IMG/VR virus record: IMGVR_UViG_3300021185_001927
Location: 1 to 59,973 of that record
DNA from: a virus
DNA length: 59,973 nt
Direction: 5' to 3' (one strand)
The notes under the pieces are model-generated. The model was not told the origin of the DNA. It worked only from the letters and a program-made list of their open reading frames with translations, and did no database searches. Position 1 is the stretch's first letter. Every line of letters starts with the position of its first letter. Both the position numbers and the translations under genes were made by a program. Below are positions 1 to 8,955 of the stretch, one piece after another.

Positions 1-55
1 ATCAAAATCGCCAAATAAAATAAATAGTAGTAGTTAATTAAGGAGAAGCATACTA

Positions 56-601
56 ATGAAAGTATTTTTACAAACATTGGCGCTATTATTTTTAGTACTA
101 GGAAGCAACGCTTATGCTGATCCTATTGTAACAGAAAGTACTAGTAACAGTACAGTCACAACAAAAGGTGACACAAAAACAACAGTTAAAAGTCCACCAC
201 CAAGTGCAATCTCACCTAGTATTAATAGCAGTAACAGTGATTTATGTACTGTAGGTATATCGGGTGCAGTTCAAACACAGATACTCGGTATTAGTGGCGG
301 CTCTACTATACGTGATCTAAACTGTGAAAGGCTCAAGCTAGCCAAAACAATTTATGACATGGGCATGAAGGTCGCAGCCGTGAGTGTGATGTGTCAAGAC
401 GATAGAGTATTTAGAGCTATGGAAATGGCAGGTACTCCTTGTCCGTTTTTAGGTAAAATTGGTGATGAAGCCCAAAAAGAATGGGATGCTAACAAAGATT
501 TAAAACCTATAAACAAAGAGAAGGAGACATCAAAGAATGACAAACTGGAAGGTGCTTTTAAAGGCATTGGTCTTGTTGGTTTACTGTTTTTGTTACTCTA
601 G
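56..601 (+). CDS. Exported small protein, unknown function
   Basis: Function not recognised. Residues 1-21 form a Sec-type signal peptide ending NAYA. A Ser/Thr-rich linker (about 25-60) leads to a compact region with four cysteines (C64, C90, C113, C129), which could pair in the periplasm or outside. Residues 165-181 are hydrophobic and end the protein, so it may be membrane-anchored at its C terminus. AGGAGA at 41-46 sets the ATG at 56. The last 65 bases overlap the next gene in another frame, suggesting co-translation. The spacing around C113-C129 looks like a conserved fold, but I cannot name a family. Confidence 0.75.
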   Translation: MKVFLQTLALLFLVLGSNAYADPIVTESTSNSTVTTKGDTKTTVKSPPPSAISPSINSSNSDLCTVGISGAVQTQILGISGGSTIRDLNCERLKLAKTIYDMGMKVAAVSVMCQDDRVFRAMEMAGTPCPFLGKIGDEAQKEWDANKDLKPINKEKETSKNDKLEGAFKGIGLVGLLFLLL

Positions 602-3428
602 TTACGCATTAGCAACAGACACCGCTGTTCCAACCAGTCCAACAACTACAAGTCCAGACACACTAGATTTAAGTGATGGTACCATTACGAATCCACAATA
701 TGGATGTCCTAGCGGAACAACAGCGGCACATGTCAATACTTCAAATTGGGGCACCGAAACAGTTCGCTTTGGCGAATGTGTCAATACGTTTGCTATAACA
801 TATGCAATCAATCAAGCATTACAAGGCACAGGTGTTAGCATAGACAAAGTCCACTACAGTTGGCGTTATGTCATGTGCTTCAACAAACCTGGCGACAGTT
901 GTAATACTAACCTAAGTAATAGAGTTAACACTAGCACAGGTGAAGTTACAGATGATACATATTTTGATGAACTACAAGTTGTTATTGAAATAACAGATAG
1001 CAGTGGAAATGTAGTTGAAACTAAAACATGGAACATGGATACTTGGTATCAATGGAATGCTGCCAACAGTCACAGTGACAATGAAATAAAAGTTGGTTCA
1101 GTTTATTGGCAGATTGAAGAAGGCAACATAGAAGTATATAATCACATAGATAAAACAGGAACCATACGCACACCAAACAGTGTAGGTGATGTAAGGTTTA
1201 GAATTAGTGGACACGACAAAGGTAATTGGGATGGATACTACGGACCAGTTATAAACAGATTACAAACTTGGTTTACTTATAGAGCAAACCCTTGTAACGA
1301 TACAGCACTTTATGATCCAAGTTGCCCAGGTTATGCAACAGCCTATGCGGCATGGGAATACGAGCAAAATTGTAGTGCAAATGCACTTTACGATCCAGGT
1401 TGTCCAGGTTATGCAACTGCAAACTATAATGCTCAGTGTAGTGCAGATCCATTATACGACAGTGGTTGCCCTGGCTATGCAACAGCATATTACAATCAAC
1501 AATGTAGTGCAGATCCACTTTATGATAGTGGATGTGATGGATACGAAGCAGCATATCTTTCTCAACAATGTAATTTAGACCAAACGCATAGCAGTCAATG
1601 TCCATATTATAGTTCGGCTATTGCTACTAATACACCTGCCATGGAAAACGAAGCAGGACAAGGTAGTGACTTTATTGAAATAGTCTCATCAGAAAATAGT
1701 GCGGCATATAATATAATATATTACAATAGTAGTGAAATAGCCGCAGGCGATTGGGTTGCATTATGTGAAACTTATACCGGTGGATGTGAAGATGCAGTGA
1801 TTTACCAGGTATCATATTTCAATAGCGAAAATGGACCTTATGCGTTTTTATATACAAAAGATAAAGATGGTAATACTTTTATCCCTACAAACGGTGACAA
1901 GTATAAATTTATGACAGAGACACAGTTTGATGCATACTGTGATTCGAGTTCACTTTATAGTCCAATGTGTGATGGATATGCGGCTGCATACTTTACACAA
2001 CAATGCACAGCCAATCCACTTTACAACAGTGAATGCGATGGCTATGCGGCAGCTTACACGGCTCAGCAATGTGAATCTAATCCATTGTACGCTACGTCAT
2101 GCTCAGGATATGCCGCAGCTTACTTGGCTCAGCAATGTAGTATTAGTGCATTGTATGATAGTAGTTGTTCAGGATACGCAGAAGCCTACTTTGCATATCA
2201 GTGTAGTGCAAATGCATTATATGATGAAAATTGTACAGGATACGACGAAGCATATTTAACATATCAATGTAATGCAAATGTGTTGTATGATGAGAGTTGT
2301 ACAGGATACGCAGAAGCATTCTTTAATGCACAGTGTGAGGCAGACGCAACTTACGATATTCGTTGTACAGGATATGAACAAGCATACTTTGATCAACAGT
2401 GTTTATATAATCCACAATACGATCCATTATGTACAGGTTATGTAGCACCAGTTGTTGAAGCAAGTCCAGAAGATTTAATAGATGATGGAGCAGGAACAGG
2501 TGATAGTATTGTTGATAGTATTATTGAAGTACCAACATTACCAGTTATTAATTTAATTCCAGAAATACCACAAACAGTAGAAGTACCTCAACCTGAAATA
2601 GTTATGCCAGATATACCAGAAGTAGAAGTTGTAGTAGTTGAAGTACCTACTCCTGTTGAGCAAATAGAATTAGAAGTAGAAGCACAAATAGAACAAGAAT
2701 TAGAAATACTGCCAGAGGTAGAAGTAGAGACCGTAGAAAGCGAACCACAAAATGAAACGCAAGATTCACAAGAAGAGTCCAGTAGTGATGTGGAACAGTC
2801 AATGGATAGTGACGGGACAGACGAAGATAGTAGCGACTCCGGATCATCAGAAGAAGATAGTTCCACTGAGGATACTGAAGGAGATACCGAAGAAGTAGAA
2901 GAAAGCACAGAAGATGAAAGTACAGAAGATGAGGCTACTGAAGAAGAAAGCACAGAAGAAGAGTCTACTGAAGAAGAAAACACGGAAGAAGAATCAAGCG
3001 AAGAAGAAAGCACTGAAGAAGAATCAACTGAAGAAGAATCAACTGAAGAAGAATCAACTGAAGAGAAACCAGTTGTAAAGAAAAAGACTACTAAAAAACT
3101 AACAAAGGCACAAAAAGAAAAAGCAAAGAAAGAAAAGATGAAAGAAATTATTAAAGATAAGTTAAAAAAGTTAGCAGATGATATGGGTAAAGCACAAACG
3201 CTAGAAGCTCAGCAAGCCTTACAACAAATTATTGCTGCCTTAATTAACTATGTTCCAGGATTTAATGCTTACGGAGAGTTAGCAATACCTGGAGTTGATT
3301 TCTATCAATCAGATGAAATATATAAAGATAAAAAAGTTCCAGAGAATCTAAGAGGGTTAAGGAACGGACTTGCAAGTGAATTACTTTGGAATAAGATGGT
3401 TGACGAGCAATATGAAGGAATGGAGTAA
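537..3428 (+). CDS. Large exported Cys-repeat and acidic-repeat protein
   Basis: A 963-residue exported protein with signal peptide at 1-26 (ending YALA). In order: a beta-like globular region (30-245); a block of about 24-residue repeats of the form QCxxxxLYDxxCxGYxxAY (about 250-365); an insert without repeats (365-460); a second, longer repeat block (460-635); a Pro/Val/Glu region (640-740); a Glu/Ser/Thr repeat tract (740-845); a Lys-rich stretch; and a helical C-terminal domain (about 880-963). The paired cysteines suggest disulfide-braced repeats. It could be a fibrous virion part or a cell-surface protein; the sequence does not decide. AAGGAG at 521-526 supports the start, inside the preceding gene. 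Confidence 0.8.
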   Translation: MTNWKVLLKALVLLVYCFCYSSYALATDTAVPTSPTTTSPDTLDLSDGTITNPQYGCPSGTTAAHVNTSNWGTETVRFGECVNTFAITYAINQALQGTGVSIDKVHYSWRYVMCFNKPGDSCNTNLSNRVNTSTGEVTDDTYFDELQVVIEITDSSGNVVETKTWNMDTWYQWNAANSHSDNEIKVGSVYWQIEEGNIEVYNHIDKTGTIRTPNSVGDVRFRISGHDKGNWDGYYGPVINRLQTWFTYRANPCNDTALYDPSCPGYATAYAAWEYEQNCSANALYDPGCPGYATANYNAQCSADPLYDSGCPGYATAYYNQQCSADPLYDSGCDGYEAAYLSQQCNLDQTHSSQCPYYSSAIATNTPAMENEAGQGSDFIEIVSSENSAAYNIIYYNSSEIAAGDWVALCETYTGGCEDAVIYQVSYFNSENGPYAFLYTKDKDGNTFIPTNGDKYKFMTETQFDAYCDSSSLYSPMCDGYAAAYFTQQCTANPLYNSECDGYAAAYTAQQCESNPLYATSCSGYAAAYLAQQCSISALYDSSCSGYAEAYFAYQCSANALYDENCTGYDEAYLTYQCNANVLYDESCTGYAEAFFNAQCEADATYDIRCTGYEQAYFDQQCLYNPQYDPLCTGYVAPVVEASPEDLIDDGAGTGDSIVDSIIEVPTLPVINLIPEIPQTVEVPQPEIVMPDIPEVEVVVVEVPTPVEQIELEVEAQIEQELEILPEVEVETVESEPQNETQDSQEESSSDVEQSMDSDGTDEDSSDSGSSEEDSSTEDTEGDTEEVEESTEDESTEDEATEEESTEEESTEEENTEEESSEEESTEEESTEEESTEEESTEEKPVVKKKTTKKLTKAQKEKAKKEKMKEIIKDKLKKLADDMGKAQTLEAQQALQQIIAALINYVPGFNAYGELAIPGVDFYQSDEIYKDKKVPENLRGLRNGLASELLWNKMVDEQYEGME
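1288..2436 (+). repeat. Coding tandem repeats, Cys-Tyr motif
   Basis: About a dozen imperfect repeats of roughly 70 bases encode QCxxxxLYDxxCxGYxxAY units in two blocks, about 1288-1615 and 1925-2436, split by unique sequence. They are diverged at DNA level but kept in frame, so they look like protein repeats under selection, not recent duplications. Confidence 0.85.
2875..3066 (+). repeat. Coding Glu/Ser/Thr repeat tract
   Basis: Short direct repeats of the type GAAGAATCAACT encode an EESTE array within the large exported protein. The last units (about 3017-3065) are nearly identical, as expected from slippage expansion. The mirror ORF on the minus strand is a by-product. Confidence 0.85.
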
Positions 3429-3433
3429 ACACA

Positions 3434-3943
3434 ATGAGTGATAAAACAACATTAGAAGTAGGTGGATTAAAGTTTACTGGAGGTAAACTATTTTTAGTTA
3501 TTACTATATTATCTACTTTAGGCGGAGCAGCATGGGGAGGCTTTGAATTCTATAATGACTATAGAAATATGAAAGCCAAGATAGAAAAGTATGTAGCACC
3601 AGATCTAAGTGGAATTAGAGCAGAACTACAGGTAGTTAACACTAAACTTGACGAAGCACTAGACTATTCTAAAGATATTAAAAACGGATTACGTGATGAT
3701 ATTGTTAGATTAGAACGTATTGTTGATCAAGTAGAAGATGATGTAAACAAAGTTGAAGATAAAACACGTGAGCAAATTGATTTAGCTGATCAACGTTTTG
3801 AAAACAAACGTGACCAATTGCTAACTGATTACCAACAAAAAGCAGATAGTTTAACAACAAGTACCGACTTAAAACTTAAAGAATTAGAAAGTAGACTTAA
3901 CAAAAGACTACAAAGAGCATTAGATAATCCACTAGCTCAGTAA
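3434..3943 (+). CDS. Membrane-anchored coiled-coil protein
   Basis: A 169-residue protein with one N-terminal membrane segment (about 18-36, Gly/Ala-rich) followed by long charged helices (about 45-165) with heptad-like spacing, typical of a coiled coil. No catalytic motif is visible. It lies 5 bases after the Cys-repeat protein and is followed by a strong terminator, so it ends an operon of three exported or membrane proteins. It could scaffold or anchor the partner proteins at the membrane, or be a spanin/holin-like element; neither is supported by a recognisable family signature. Confidence 0.75.
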   Translation: MSDKTTLEVGGLKFTGGKLFLVITILSTLGGAAWGGFEFYNDYRNMKAKIEKYVAPDLSGIRAELQVVNTKLDEALDYSKDIKNGLRDDIVRLERIVDQVEDDVNKVEDKTREQIDLADQRFENKRDQLLTDYQQKADSLTTSTDLKLKELESRLNKRLQRALDNPLAQ

Positions 3944-3956
3944 TAAAATTAGATAC

Positions 3957-3982
3957 AACACCTCCCAATGGGGGGTGTTTTG
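3957..3982 (+). terminator. Rho-independent terminator
   Basis: Ten-base stem AACACCTCCC / GGGGGGTGTT with an AAT loop and one G-U pair, followed by a short T run. It separates the exported-protein operon from the following promoter. Confidence 0.85.
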
Positions 3983-3988
3983 TATTAT

Positions 3989-3996
3989 CATAAATA
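3989..3996 (+). promoter_or_regulatory. Possible T4-late-type promoter box
   Basis: CATAAATA, one base from the T4 late consensus TATAAATA, sits just after the terminator and upstream of the glycosyltransferase-like gene. It would add late transcription to the downstream sigma-70-type promoter. Confidence 0.35.
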
Positions 3997-4026
3997 TAAC
4001 TATACTTAAACAACCCCAACAAACAC

Positions 4027-4055
4027 TTGACATTTACACTTATATAATGTATTAT
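4027..4055 (+). promoter_or_regulatory. Sigma-70-type promoter
   Basis: TTGACA at 4027-4032, 17-base spacer, TATTAT at 4050-4055. It lies between the terminator and the gene starting at 4095 and probably drives the run of genes to about 10.46 kb. Confidence 0.75.
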
Positions 4056-4094
4056 AGCGTATACAATGACAAGATTACTTAAAGAGACAATTAT

Positions 4095-4799
4095 ATGTTA
4101 GATGTTTTTATGTTAACATTCGGCGAACCCGAAGCAGATGACAATTTTGAAATACTAAAATTAAAAGCCCCACATGCCAAACGCATTGATAATGTACAAG
4201 GATTACTGCAAGCACACCAGGCCGCAGCAGAAGAATCACGCACAGGTTATTTTTATGTATGTGATGCTGACGCAGTAATACAAGAAAACTTTGCATTTAA
4301 GTTTGAGCCTAGTGATAGACGAGAAACATATCCAGGTGTAAAAGAAACAGAATGTGTGTTTACTTATCGTAGTCATAATCCTATTAATGATTTGATATAC
4401 GGATATGGTGGACTTAAATTGTTTCCTAAAAAGAATTTACTAGCAGTAACAGAATTTAAAGTAGATATGACTACAAGCATTGGTGCAAAGTTTGTACCTA
4501 AGTTTGAGATTGCAAACACTACTGCATTCAATACAGATCCATTTAACACATGGCGTAGTGGATTTAGAGAATGTACTAAGTTAGCAAGTAATATTATTGA
4601 TCACAACAAACAAGTTGATGATGCATATAGATTAGAAGTATGGTGTACACGTGGCGAAAACAGACGCTATGGTGATTATGCAATACTAGGCGCTCAACAA
4701 GGCAGAGACTTTGGAACGCACTATAAAGGCAATACAGAAGCCCTACGCAAGATAAACGATTGGGAATGGTTAAAGGAGACATTTAATGAAGCACTCTGA
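4095..4799 (+). CDS. Glycosyltransferase-like phage protein
   Basis: A 234-residue protein resembling nucleotide-sugar transferases of the GT-A fold: residues 52-60 read YVCDADAVI, a DxD-like metal/nucleotide-sugar motif after a predicted beta strand, with a preceding helix as in GT2-type folds. The C-terminal WCTRGENRRYGDYA region recalls a protein seen in marine T4-like phages (from memory). Acceptor unknown; DNA base, surface sugar or protein are all possible. Its last 14 bases overlap the next gene. Family assignment is an inference from motif order only. Confidence 0.5.
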   Translation: MLDVFMLTFGEPEADDNFEILKLKAPHAKRIDNVQGLLQAHQAAAEESRTGYFYVCDADAVIQENFAFKFEPSDRRETYPGVKETECVFTYRSHNPINDLIYGYGGLKLFPKKNLLAVTEFKVDMTTSIGAKFVPKFEIANTTAFNTDPFNTWRSGFRECTKLASNIIDHNKQVDDAYRLEVWCTRGENRRYGDYAILGAQQGRDFGTHYKGNTEALRKINDWEWLKETFNEAL

Positions 4800-5733
4800 T
4801 TTTCAAAAAGAATACCATTGGATGAACGGACTAAGTGAATACTTTAAGTTCAATGGACAAGAAGAACGATATGACCAGATTCACAAAGCATTATACCACA
4901 ACAACTGGTATCGCAAGCGTGATATTATAGTTGAATTATGTGGTAGGATTAACAGCAATCCACATCATGTTAAGTCGTGGATGAATCTGATGTTGCATGA
5001 GCATCTACCAGATGTTGATATAAAAGCACAGTTAGTTGCAACACTTATTCGTAAGCATATGAGAGAAGATAAATTTATAGCAAACGTATGTAAGTTTATT
5101 AATTATTGGTCAGGAGAAGATGGCGAAGCTGCCGACATGCCGGACATGAATGACTTTCTCAGTAGAGGTCAAGTCAAAAGTAAATTATGGATGGTAAGTG
5201 AGTTAGCTAAAGTAGTAGAAGGAAATTTAGGCAACGTAGCATTCTATGGCGGCTGGTATAACTTTATGGCGTACTTTTTATTCTCACAGTTTGAAGTTGA
5301 CAAAGTATATAGTTTAGATGTTGACAGTAAAGTAATAGATCCAAGTAAACGACTTTACCCAAAACAAGTTGAACAAGAAAGATTTTTACCAAAGACTGTA
5401 AATGTATCTAAAATTAAATGGAACAACAATATTGCTACTGTTCCTACTAACCAAACCGACGGAGAAGATCCTGGAGAGTATTGGGAGTTAGATAAAATTG
5501 ATATGATAATAAACACAAGTTGTGAACACATGAATAACGAATGGTTTGATAACTTACCAGACGGTACTCTCGTTGTGTTACAAACAAATGATTACTTTAG
5601 TAATCCACAACATAGTAATTGTTGTAAAGATTTAGAAGAAGCCAAAAATAAATATTCTATGCAAAGTGTAATGTATGAAGGTGAGTTAGATACCTCTCTA
5701 TATAATAGATTTATGCTAATTGGCATAAAGTAA
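4786..5733 (+). CDS. Probable class I SAM methyltransferase-like protein
   Basis: A 315-residue protein. The C-terminal two-thirds has a Rossmann pattern: a beta strand and Gly-rich turn (NVAFYGGWYNFM, about 153-164), an acidic strand end (VYSLDVDS, about 178-185) and DMIINTSCEHM (about 237-247), the usual motif IV-like position. This suggests SAM binding, but the first Gly loop is non-canonical (GGW). The N-terminal 130 residues are helical and unassigned. It overlaps the glycosyltransferase-like gene, suggesting the two act on the same product. Substrate unknown. Confidence 0.5.
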   Translation: MKHSDFQKEYHWMNGLSEYFKFNGQEERYDQIHKALYHNNWYRKRDIIVELCGRINSNPHHVKSWMNLMLHEHLPDVDIKAQLVATLIRKHMREDKFIANVCKFINYWSGEDGEAADMPDMNDFLSRGQVKSKLWMVSELAKVVEGNLGNVAFYGGWYNFMAYFLFSQFEVDKVYSLDVDSKVIDPSKRLYPKQVEQERFLPKTVNVSKIKWNNNIATVPTNQTDGEDPGEYWELDKIDMIINTSCEHMNNEWFDNLPDGTLVVLQTNDYFSNPQHSNCCKDLEEAKNKYSMQSVMYEGELDTSLYNRFMLIGIK

Positions 5734-5742
5734 AAGTATTAT

Positions 5743-5985
5743 ATGAAAGACGTAGTTTACATAGATTTTGTTATAGATGATTTCACTGAGCATTCAGACA
5801 TAGATGCATGTTGTAAAATATCAGCAGAGATTGGATCTAAAGGATTATTGTATGGTCCAGACTTTTGGTTCCATGAAGCATTTGTAGAAGATAGCCAGCA
5901 GATTCTTAAATTTGGATTCAAAGACAAACACGAAGCTATGTTAATTAAACTAGCAGGAGTACAAAAGTTAACAACACTACATTAG
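5743..5985 (+). CDS. Small conserved-type phage protein A
   Basis: An 80-residue protein without a known domain. It ends in a pattern FGFKDKHEAMLIKLAG shared with the next gene (FEFVDERKAMLLKLKG) and, in part, with proteins at 43954 and 35875. The alternation of strands and helices suggests a small alpha/beta, ferredoxin-like fold. Probably a paralogue of its neighbour; role unknown. Confidence 0.65.
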   Translation: MKDVVYIDFVIDDFTEHSDIDACCKISAEIGSKGLLYGPDFWFHEAFVEDSQQILKFGFKDKHEAMLIKLAGVQKLTTLH

Positions 5986-5987
5986 TT

Positions 5988-6230
5988 ATGCCAGCAGTAA
6001 TAAAGTTTTATACAGACGAATATACAAACAATAAAGATATGTTTGCTACATATGATGCTATTGGAAATATAGCATCCTTATTGAGAGCTGAAGGTTTTGT
6101 ATATGCTGAAGATGTTAGACTAGCAGAAGTATATTATAAAGAACAAAATGGTAGGCAAATAATAGCATTTGAATTTGTAGACGAACGCAAAGCAATGTTA
6201 TTAAAGTTAAAAGGAATTAATAATGGATAA
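5988..6230 (+). CDS. Small conserved-type phage protein B
   Basis: An 80-residue protein parallel in length and layout to the preceding gene, with the same C-terminal F-F-D-x-x-AML-KL-G signature (about residues 62-77). The two look like a tandem duplication that has diverged widely. Two-base gap upstream and 8-base overlap downstream place it inside the operon. Function unknown. Confidence 0.65.
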   Translation: MPAVIKFYTDEYTNNKDMFATYDAIGNIASLLRAEGFVYAEDVRLAEVYYKEQNGRQIIAFEFVDERKAMLLKLKGINNG

Positions 6231-6468
6231 AGAATTATGGGACGTAATACTTGATGGCTTTTCATTAAGAGAATTACAAAAAGAGGCAGCTAAAGCAATT
6301 AGTACAATGCCTGCAGATAATAATAGTATTCATAAATTTAATAAACAAGCACATCATAATAGCCAATTATGGTACAGAGCAGTTATTATTCATTACTGTG
6401 AAGAACATGGAGGATTTCCTAGTGAAATTGGACCTGGCAAAGATGTAAAATTAATAATGGAGGATTAG
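6223..6468 (+). CDS. Small hypothetical protein, 81 aa
   Basis: Not recognised. The sequence is mainly helical, with a His-rich middle (HHNSQLWYRAVIIHYCEEHGG). Overlaps the previous gene by 8 bases and is followed after 2 bases by the cupin gene, whose strong ribosome site (GGAGG) lies in its 3' end. Confidence 0.6.
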   Translation: MDKELWDVILDGFSLRELQKEAAKAISTMPADNNSIHKFNKQAHHNSQLWYRAVIIHYCEEHGGFPSEIGPGKDVKLIMED

Positions 6469-6470
6469 GA

Positions 6471-6809
6471 ATGGTACCAAAAGAATTATATAAAATAGAA
6501 GATATAGGCGGAGAACTTGTTAAAGATAACGAAACTTATACCCTTAAAGACAATACACTATTAAATAATTTAGTTGTTAGTTCCACAAACCTAAAACCAT
6601 ATAAAAGTACAAACGGACATACACATCCTGGGCAAGAAGAAGTATATTACTTTGTTAAAGGTGCAGGTACAATGTATTTAAATGATGTTCCAAGATTTGT
6701 AGAAGCAGGTGATATAGTATTAATAGAAGATGGAGTACATCACAGAGTTAGTACAGGACCAAGTGGATTATATTTTGTTTGTGTGTTTGACGGAAAGCGA
6801 TCACACTAA
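6471..6809 (+). CDS. Cupin-domain protein
   Basis: A 112-residue single-domain cupin. The first motif, HTHPGQEEVYYFVKGAG (about 51-67), supplies two His and a Glu for metal binding, and the second, GDIVLIEDGVHHRV (about 83-96), supplies the last His. Such small cupins are isomerases, dioxygenases or sugar-binding proteins. Placed with glycosyltransferase- and sulfotransferase-like genes, a sugar-related role is reasonable, but this is inference. GGAGGATTAGG directly upstream gives a clear start. Confidence 0.8.
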   Translation: MVPKELYKIEDIGGELVKDNETYTLKDNTLLNNLVVSSTNLKPYKSTNGHTHPGQEEVYYFVKGAGTMYLNDVPRFVEAGDIVLIEDGVHHRVSTGPSGLYFVCVFDGKRSH

Positions 6810-7508
6810 ATGCAAAACATAACTATTATATTCCGCGGTGGGCAGTGTGGGAACTATCTTGGATATAATATAGGAAAGTATATTACTAAAAGATTTGAAG
6901 ACCTCTCATCAATAGTTAACCCAGTTAATAACGAATACTTCACTTGCGAAATAGATATATTTAAATACCAAATTGTATGCAGTCATCTTAATCTTCTTGA
7001 CAACAAACATATTAAAGATTCTTTTTTTCCTACTACCCAGATTAAAGATACTGTCATGCAAAAACGTGGATTTCATGGCACAAAAACCTTAGTTAATAGT
7101 AATGCTAAAGTAATAGTAATACATAATAATTCGAATATAGAGTATACAGAAGTGTTATGTGGTATAAAAAAACAATTGATAGAAAATAAGTTAGATGACA
7201 TATTTATAGGTTATGACTTTAATAGTTCAATTGCAAAAGAACGAAAAAAGAAATGGGAAGAATTATATATTGAACCATATGTTAGAATGGCATCTAACTT
7301 TAAAGCAGAAGGATATGATGTATTTAATTTAGAGTACAAAGATTTGTTTATAGATGAAGATGATAATAGGAATAAATATATAGAACTATGTGACTTTCTA
7401 AATGAAGATTATTCTAATGAAGGATATAATCATTTAGTTGAATACACAAACAAAAACATAGCTCTAATGGAAAAACATTGTTTGTTTGATAGAAAGCAAT
7501 TACATTAA
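6810..7508 (+). CDS. Sulfotransferase-like protein
   Basis: A 232-residue protein. Residues 5-15 (TIIFRGGQCGN) occupy the place of the PAPS-binding loop, and the C-terminal pattern, WEELYIEPYVRMA followed by VFNLEYKDLF and a short helical end, resembles phage and bacterial sulfotransferase-like proteins in which that region carries LxYEDL. The loop is not a textbook GTxRSGTT, so activity is uncertain. An APS kinase-like gene at 26803 and another sulfotransferase-like gene at 45923 make a sulfation route plausible. Confidence 0.45.
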   Translation: MQNITIIFRGGQCGNYLGYNIGKYITKRFEDLSSIVNPVNNEYFTCEIDIFKYQIVCSHLNLLDNKHIKDSFFPTTQIKDTVMQKRGFHGTKTLVNSNAKVIVIHNNSNIEYTEVLCGIKKQLIENKLDDIFIGYDFNSSIAKERKKKWEELYIEPYVRMASNFKAEGYDVFNLEYKDLFIDEDDNRNKYIELCDFLNEDYSNEGYNHLVEYTNKNIALMEKHCLFDRKQLH

Positions 7509-7861
7509 TGGAATTATTATTAACTAACGTAATTTATGTTGGGTATAGATTATTAGTTACCGCACATATAGTAAAGTTTTTTAACAAATATATGTTTTAC
7601 TCGGCTGCAGTTTTAATAGCAGCTCAAGTGAGTTTTTTATATGACGGCGGAATATTTGCTTGGTTCTTTCAAGCACAAGCATTACCTTCAATGGACGAGC
7701 TTATACAAGCCAACGTATTATACACACTTAGAGTAGGAATAGCATGGGCATTTATATATTGGCTATGGCAGATAAGAAAACTTAATTATTATCTAGCAGT
7801 TTTTATTGGAGCAGAAGCAACCTTTATAGTTGACTATTTTATATTTGATGGAGTATTTTAA
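7508..7861 (+). CDS. Multi-pass membrane protein
   Basis: A 117-residue hydrophobic protein with about four predicted membrane segments (roughly 5-25, 30-52, 70-88, 93-112). No transport or enzyme motif is visible. It overlaps both neighbours by one base, so it is translationally coupled to the sulfotransferase-like and radical SAM genes. A holin is conceivable but the number of segments and context do not favour it. Confidence 0.65.
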   Translation: MELLLTNVIYVGYRLLVTAHIVKFFNKYMFYSAAVLIAAQVSFLYDGGIFAWFFQAQALPSMDELIQANVLYTLRVGIAWAFIYWLWQIRKLNYYLAVFIGAEATFIVDYFIFDGVF

Positions 7862-8955
7862 TGTATGACTACAAACAAATAAACGAAGTACATTTAGAAG
7901 TTACACAACGTTGTAATGCAAGTTGTCCTATGTGCGACCGTAATGAGAATGGCGGAGCAGTTAATCAACATATCAAAAACAACTTACAAGAACTAACATT
8001 AGATGATTGCATAGATATATTCCCACACGATTTTATTGCACAACTAAAAACAATGTATATGTGTGGTAACTTAGGCGATCCAATTAGTGCTAGAGATACA
8101 TTAGAAATATTCCAATGGTTCCGCGATTGCAATCCCGACATGTGGTTAAGCATGAACACAAACGCAGGTGCAAGAGATCCACAGTGGTGGGCCGAGGTTG
8201 CTAAAGTAATTGGTCGCAATGGTTGTGTTATCTTTAGTGTAGATGGATTAGAGAATACAAATCATTTATATAGACAAGGTGTGCAATGGGATAAAGTAGA
8301 ACGCAACATGAAAGCATTTATTAATGCAGGTGGCAGAGCTAGATGGGACTATTTAATCTTTGAACATAGTGAGTGTGATGTAGAACGTGCAGAACAGTTG
8401 GCCAAAGAGTGGGGTGTTGAACGCTTTATGAAAAAGAAAACTGGACGCTTTATTAATACAAACAGTGAGAAAAAAGAAACACACCAAGCAAAGAATAGAA
8501 AAGGTGCTGACATGCAACAACTTGCTAAACCTAAAAAAGCAGAGCATCAGAACTTAGCATTATTAAAACAAGAAGAAATTGAAAAGACATATGGTAGTAT
8601 GATGGACTACTACAATCAAGCCACAGTAAAATGTAAAGTAGCAGGTAAAGATACTAAGAGTATTTTTATTACCGCAGAAGGATTAGTTATGCCTTGTTGT
8701 TGGACTGCTGGTCGTATGTACAAATGGTGGCACAGTGATCCTAAGGTAGAACAAATATGGGACTTCATAGATGCAGCCGGTGGCAAGGATGGAATTAGTG
8801 CTAAAGTAAATGGTATTAAAGGTGTGTTCGCTAGTGGCATTATGAAAGACATACAACGCAGTTGGGCATTCAATAGTATCAAAGAAGGCAAACTAGGAGT
8901 ATGTGCCCAGAAGTGTGGTACAGAATTTGATCCATACGCAGAGCAATTTAAATAA
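7861..8955 (+). CDS. Radical SAM protein with SPASM-type C terminus
   Basis: A 364-residue radical SAM enzyme. The cluster motif CNASCPMC (about 18-25) binds the 4Fe-4S centre that cleaves SAM; the GNLGDP stretch (about 63-68) takes the place of the usual GGEP. C-terminal cysteines (PCCW near 277 and GVCAQKCG near 348-355) match a SPASM-like auxiliary cluster, common in peptide-modifying enzymes. It belongs to the same sub-type as the genes at 25816, 52030 and 53089 (Cys motif followed by RN and a GDP/GDA motif). Substrate unknown. Confidence 0.88.
   Translation: MYDYKQINEVHLEVTQRCNASCPMCDRNENGGAVNQHIKNNLQELTLDDCIDIFPHDFIAQLKTMYMCGNLGDPISARDTLEIFQWFRDCNPDMWLSMNTNAGARDPQWWAEVAKVIGRNGCVIFSVDGLENTNHLYRQGVQWDKVERNMKAFINAGGRARWDYLIFEHSECDVERAEQLAKEWGVERFMKKKTGRFINTNSEKKETHQAKNRKGADMQQLAKPKKAEHQNLALLKQEEIEKTYGSMMDYYNQATVKCKVAGKDTKSIFITAEGLVMPCCWTAGRMYKWWHSDPKVEQIWDFIDAAGGKDGISAKVNGIKGVFASGIMKDIQRSWAFNSIKEGKLGVCAQKCGTEFDPYAEQFK

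Noticed and set aside
1288-2436. Regular repeats as a CRISPR array
   Set aside because: Repeats are imperfect, in frame, encode a Cys/Tyr motif and have no conserved repeat with unique spacers.
2588-3013. Minus-strand Ser-rich ORF of 141 residues
   Set aside because: It is the mirror of the Glu/Ser/Thr repeat tract of the exported protein, a product of codon bias in repeats.
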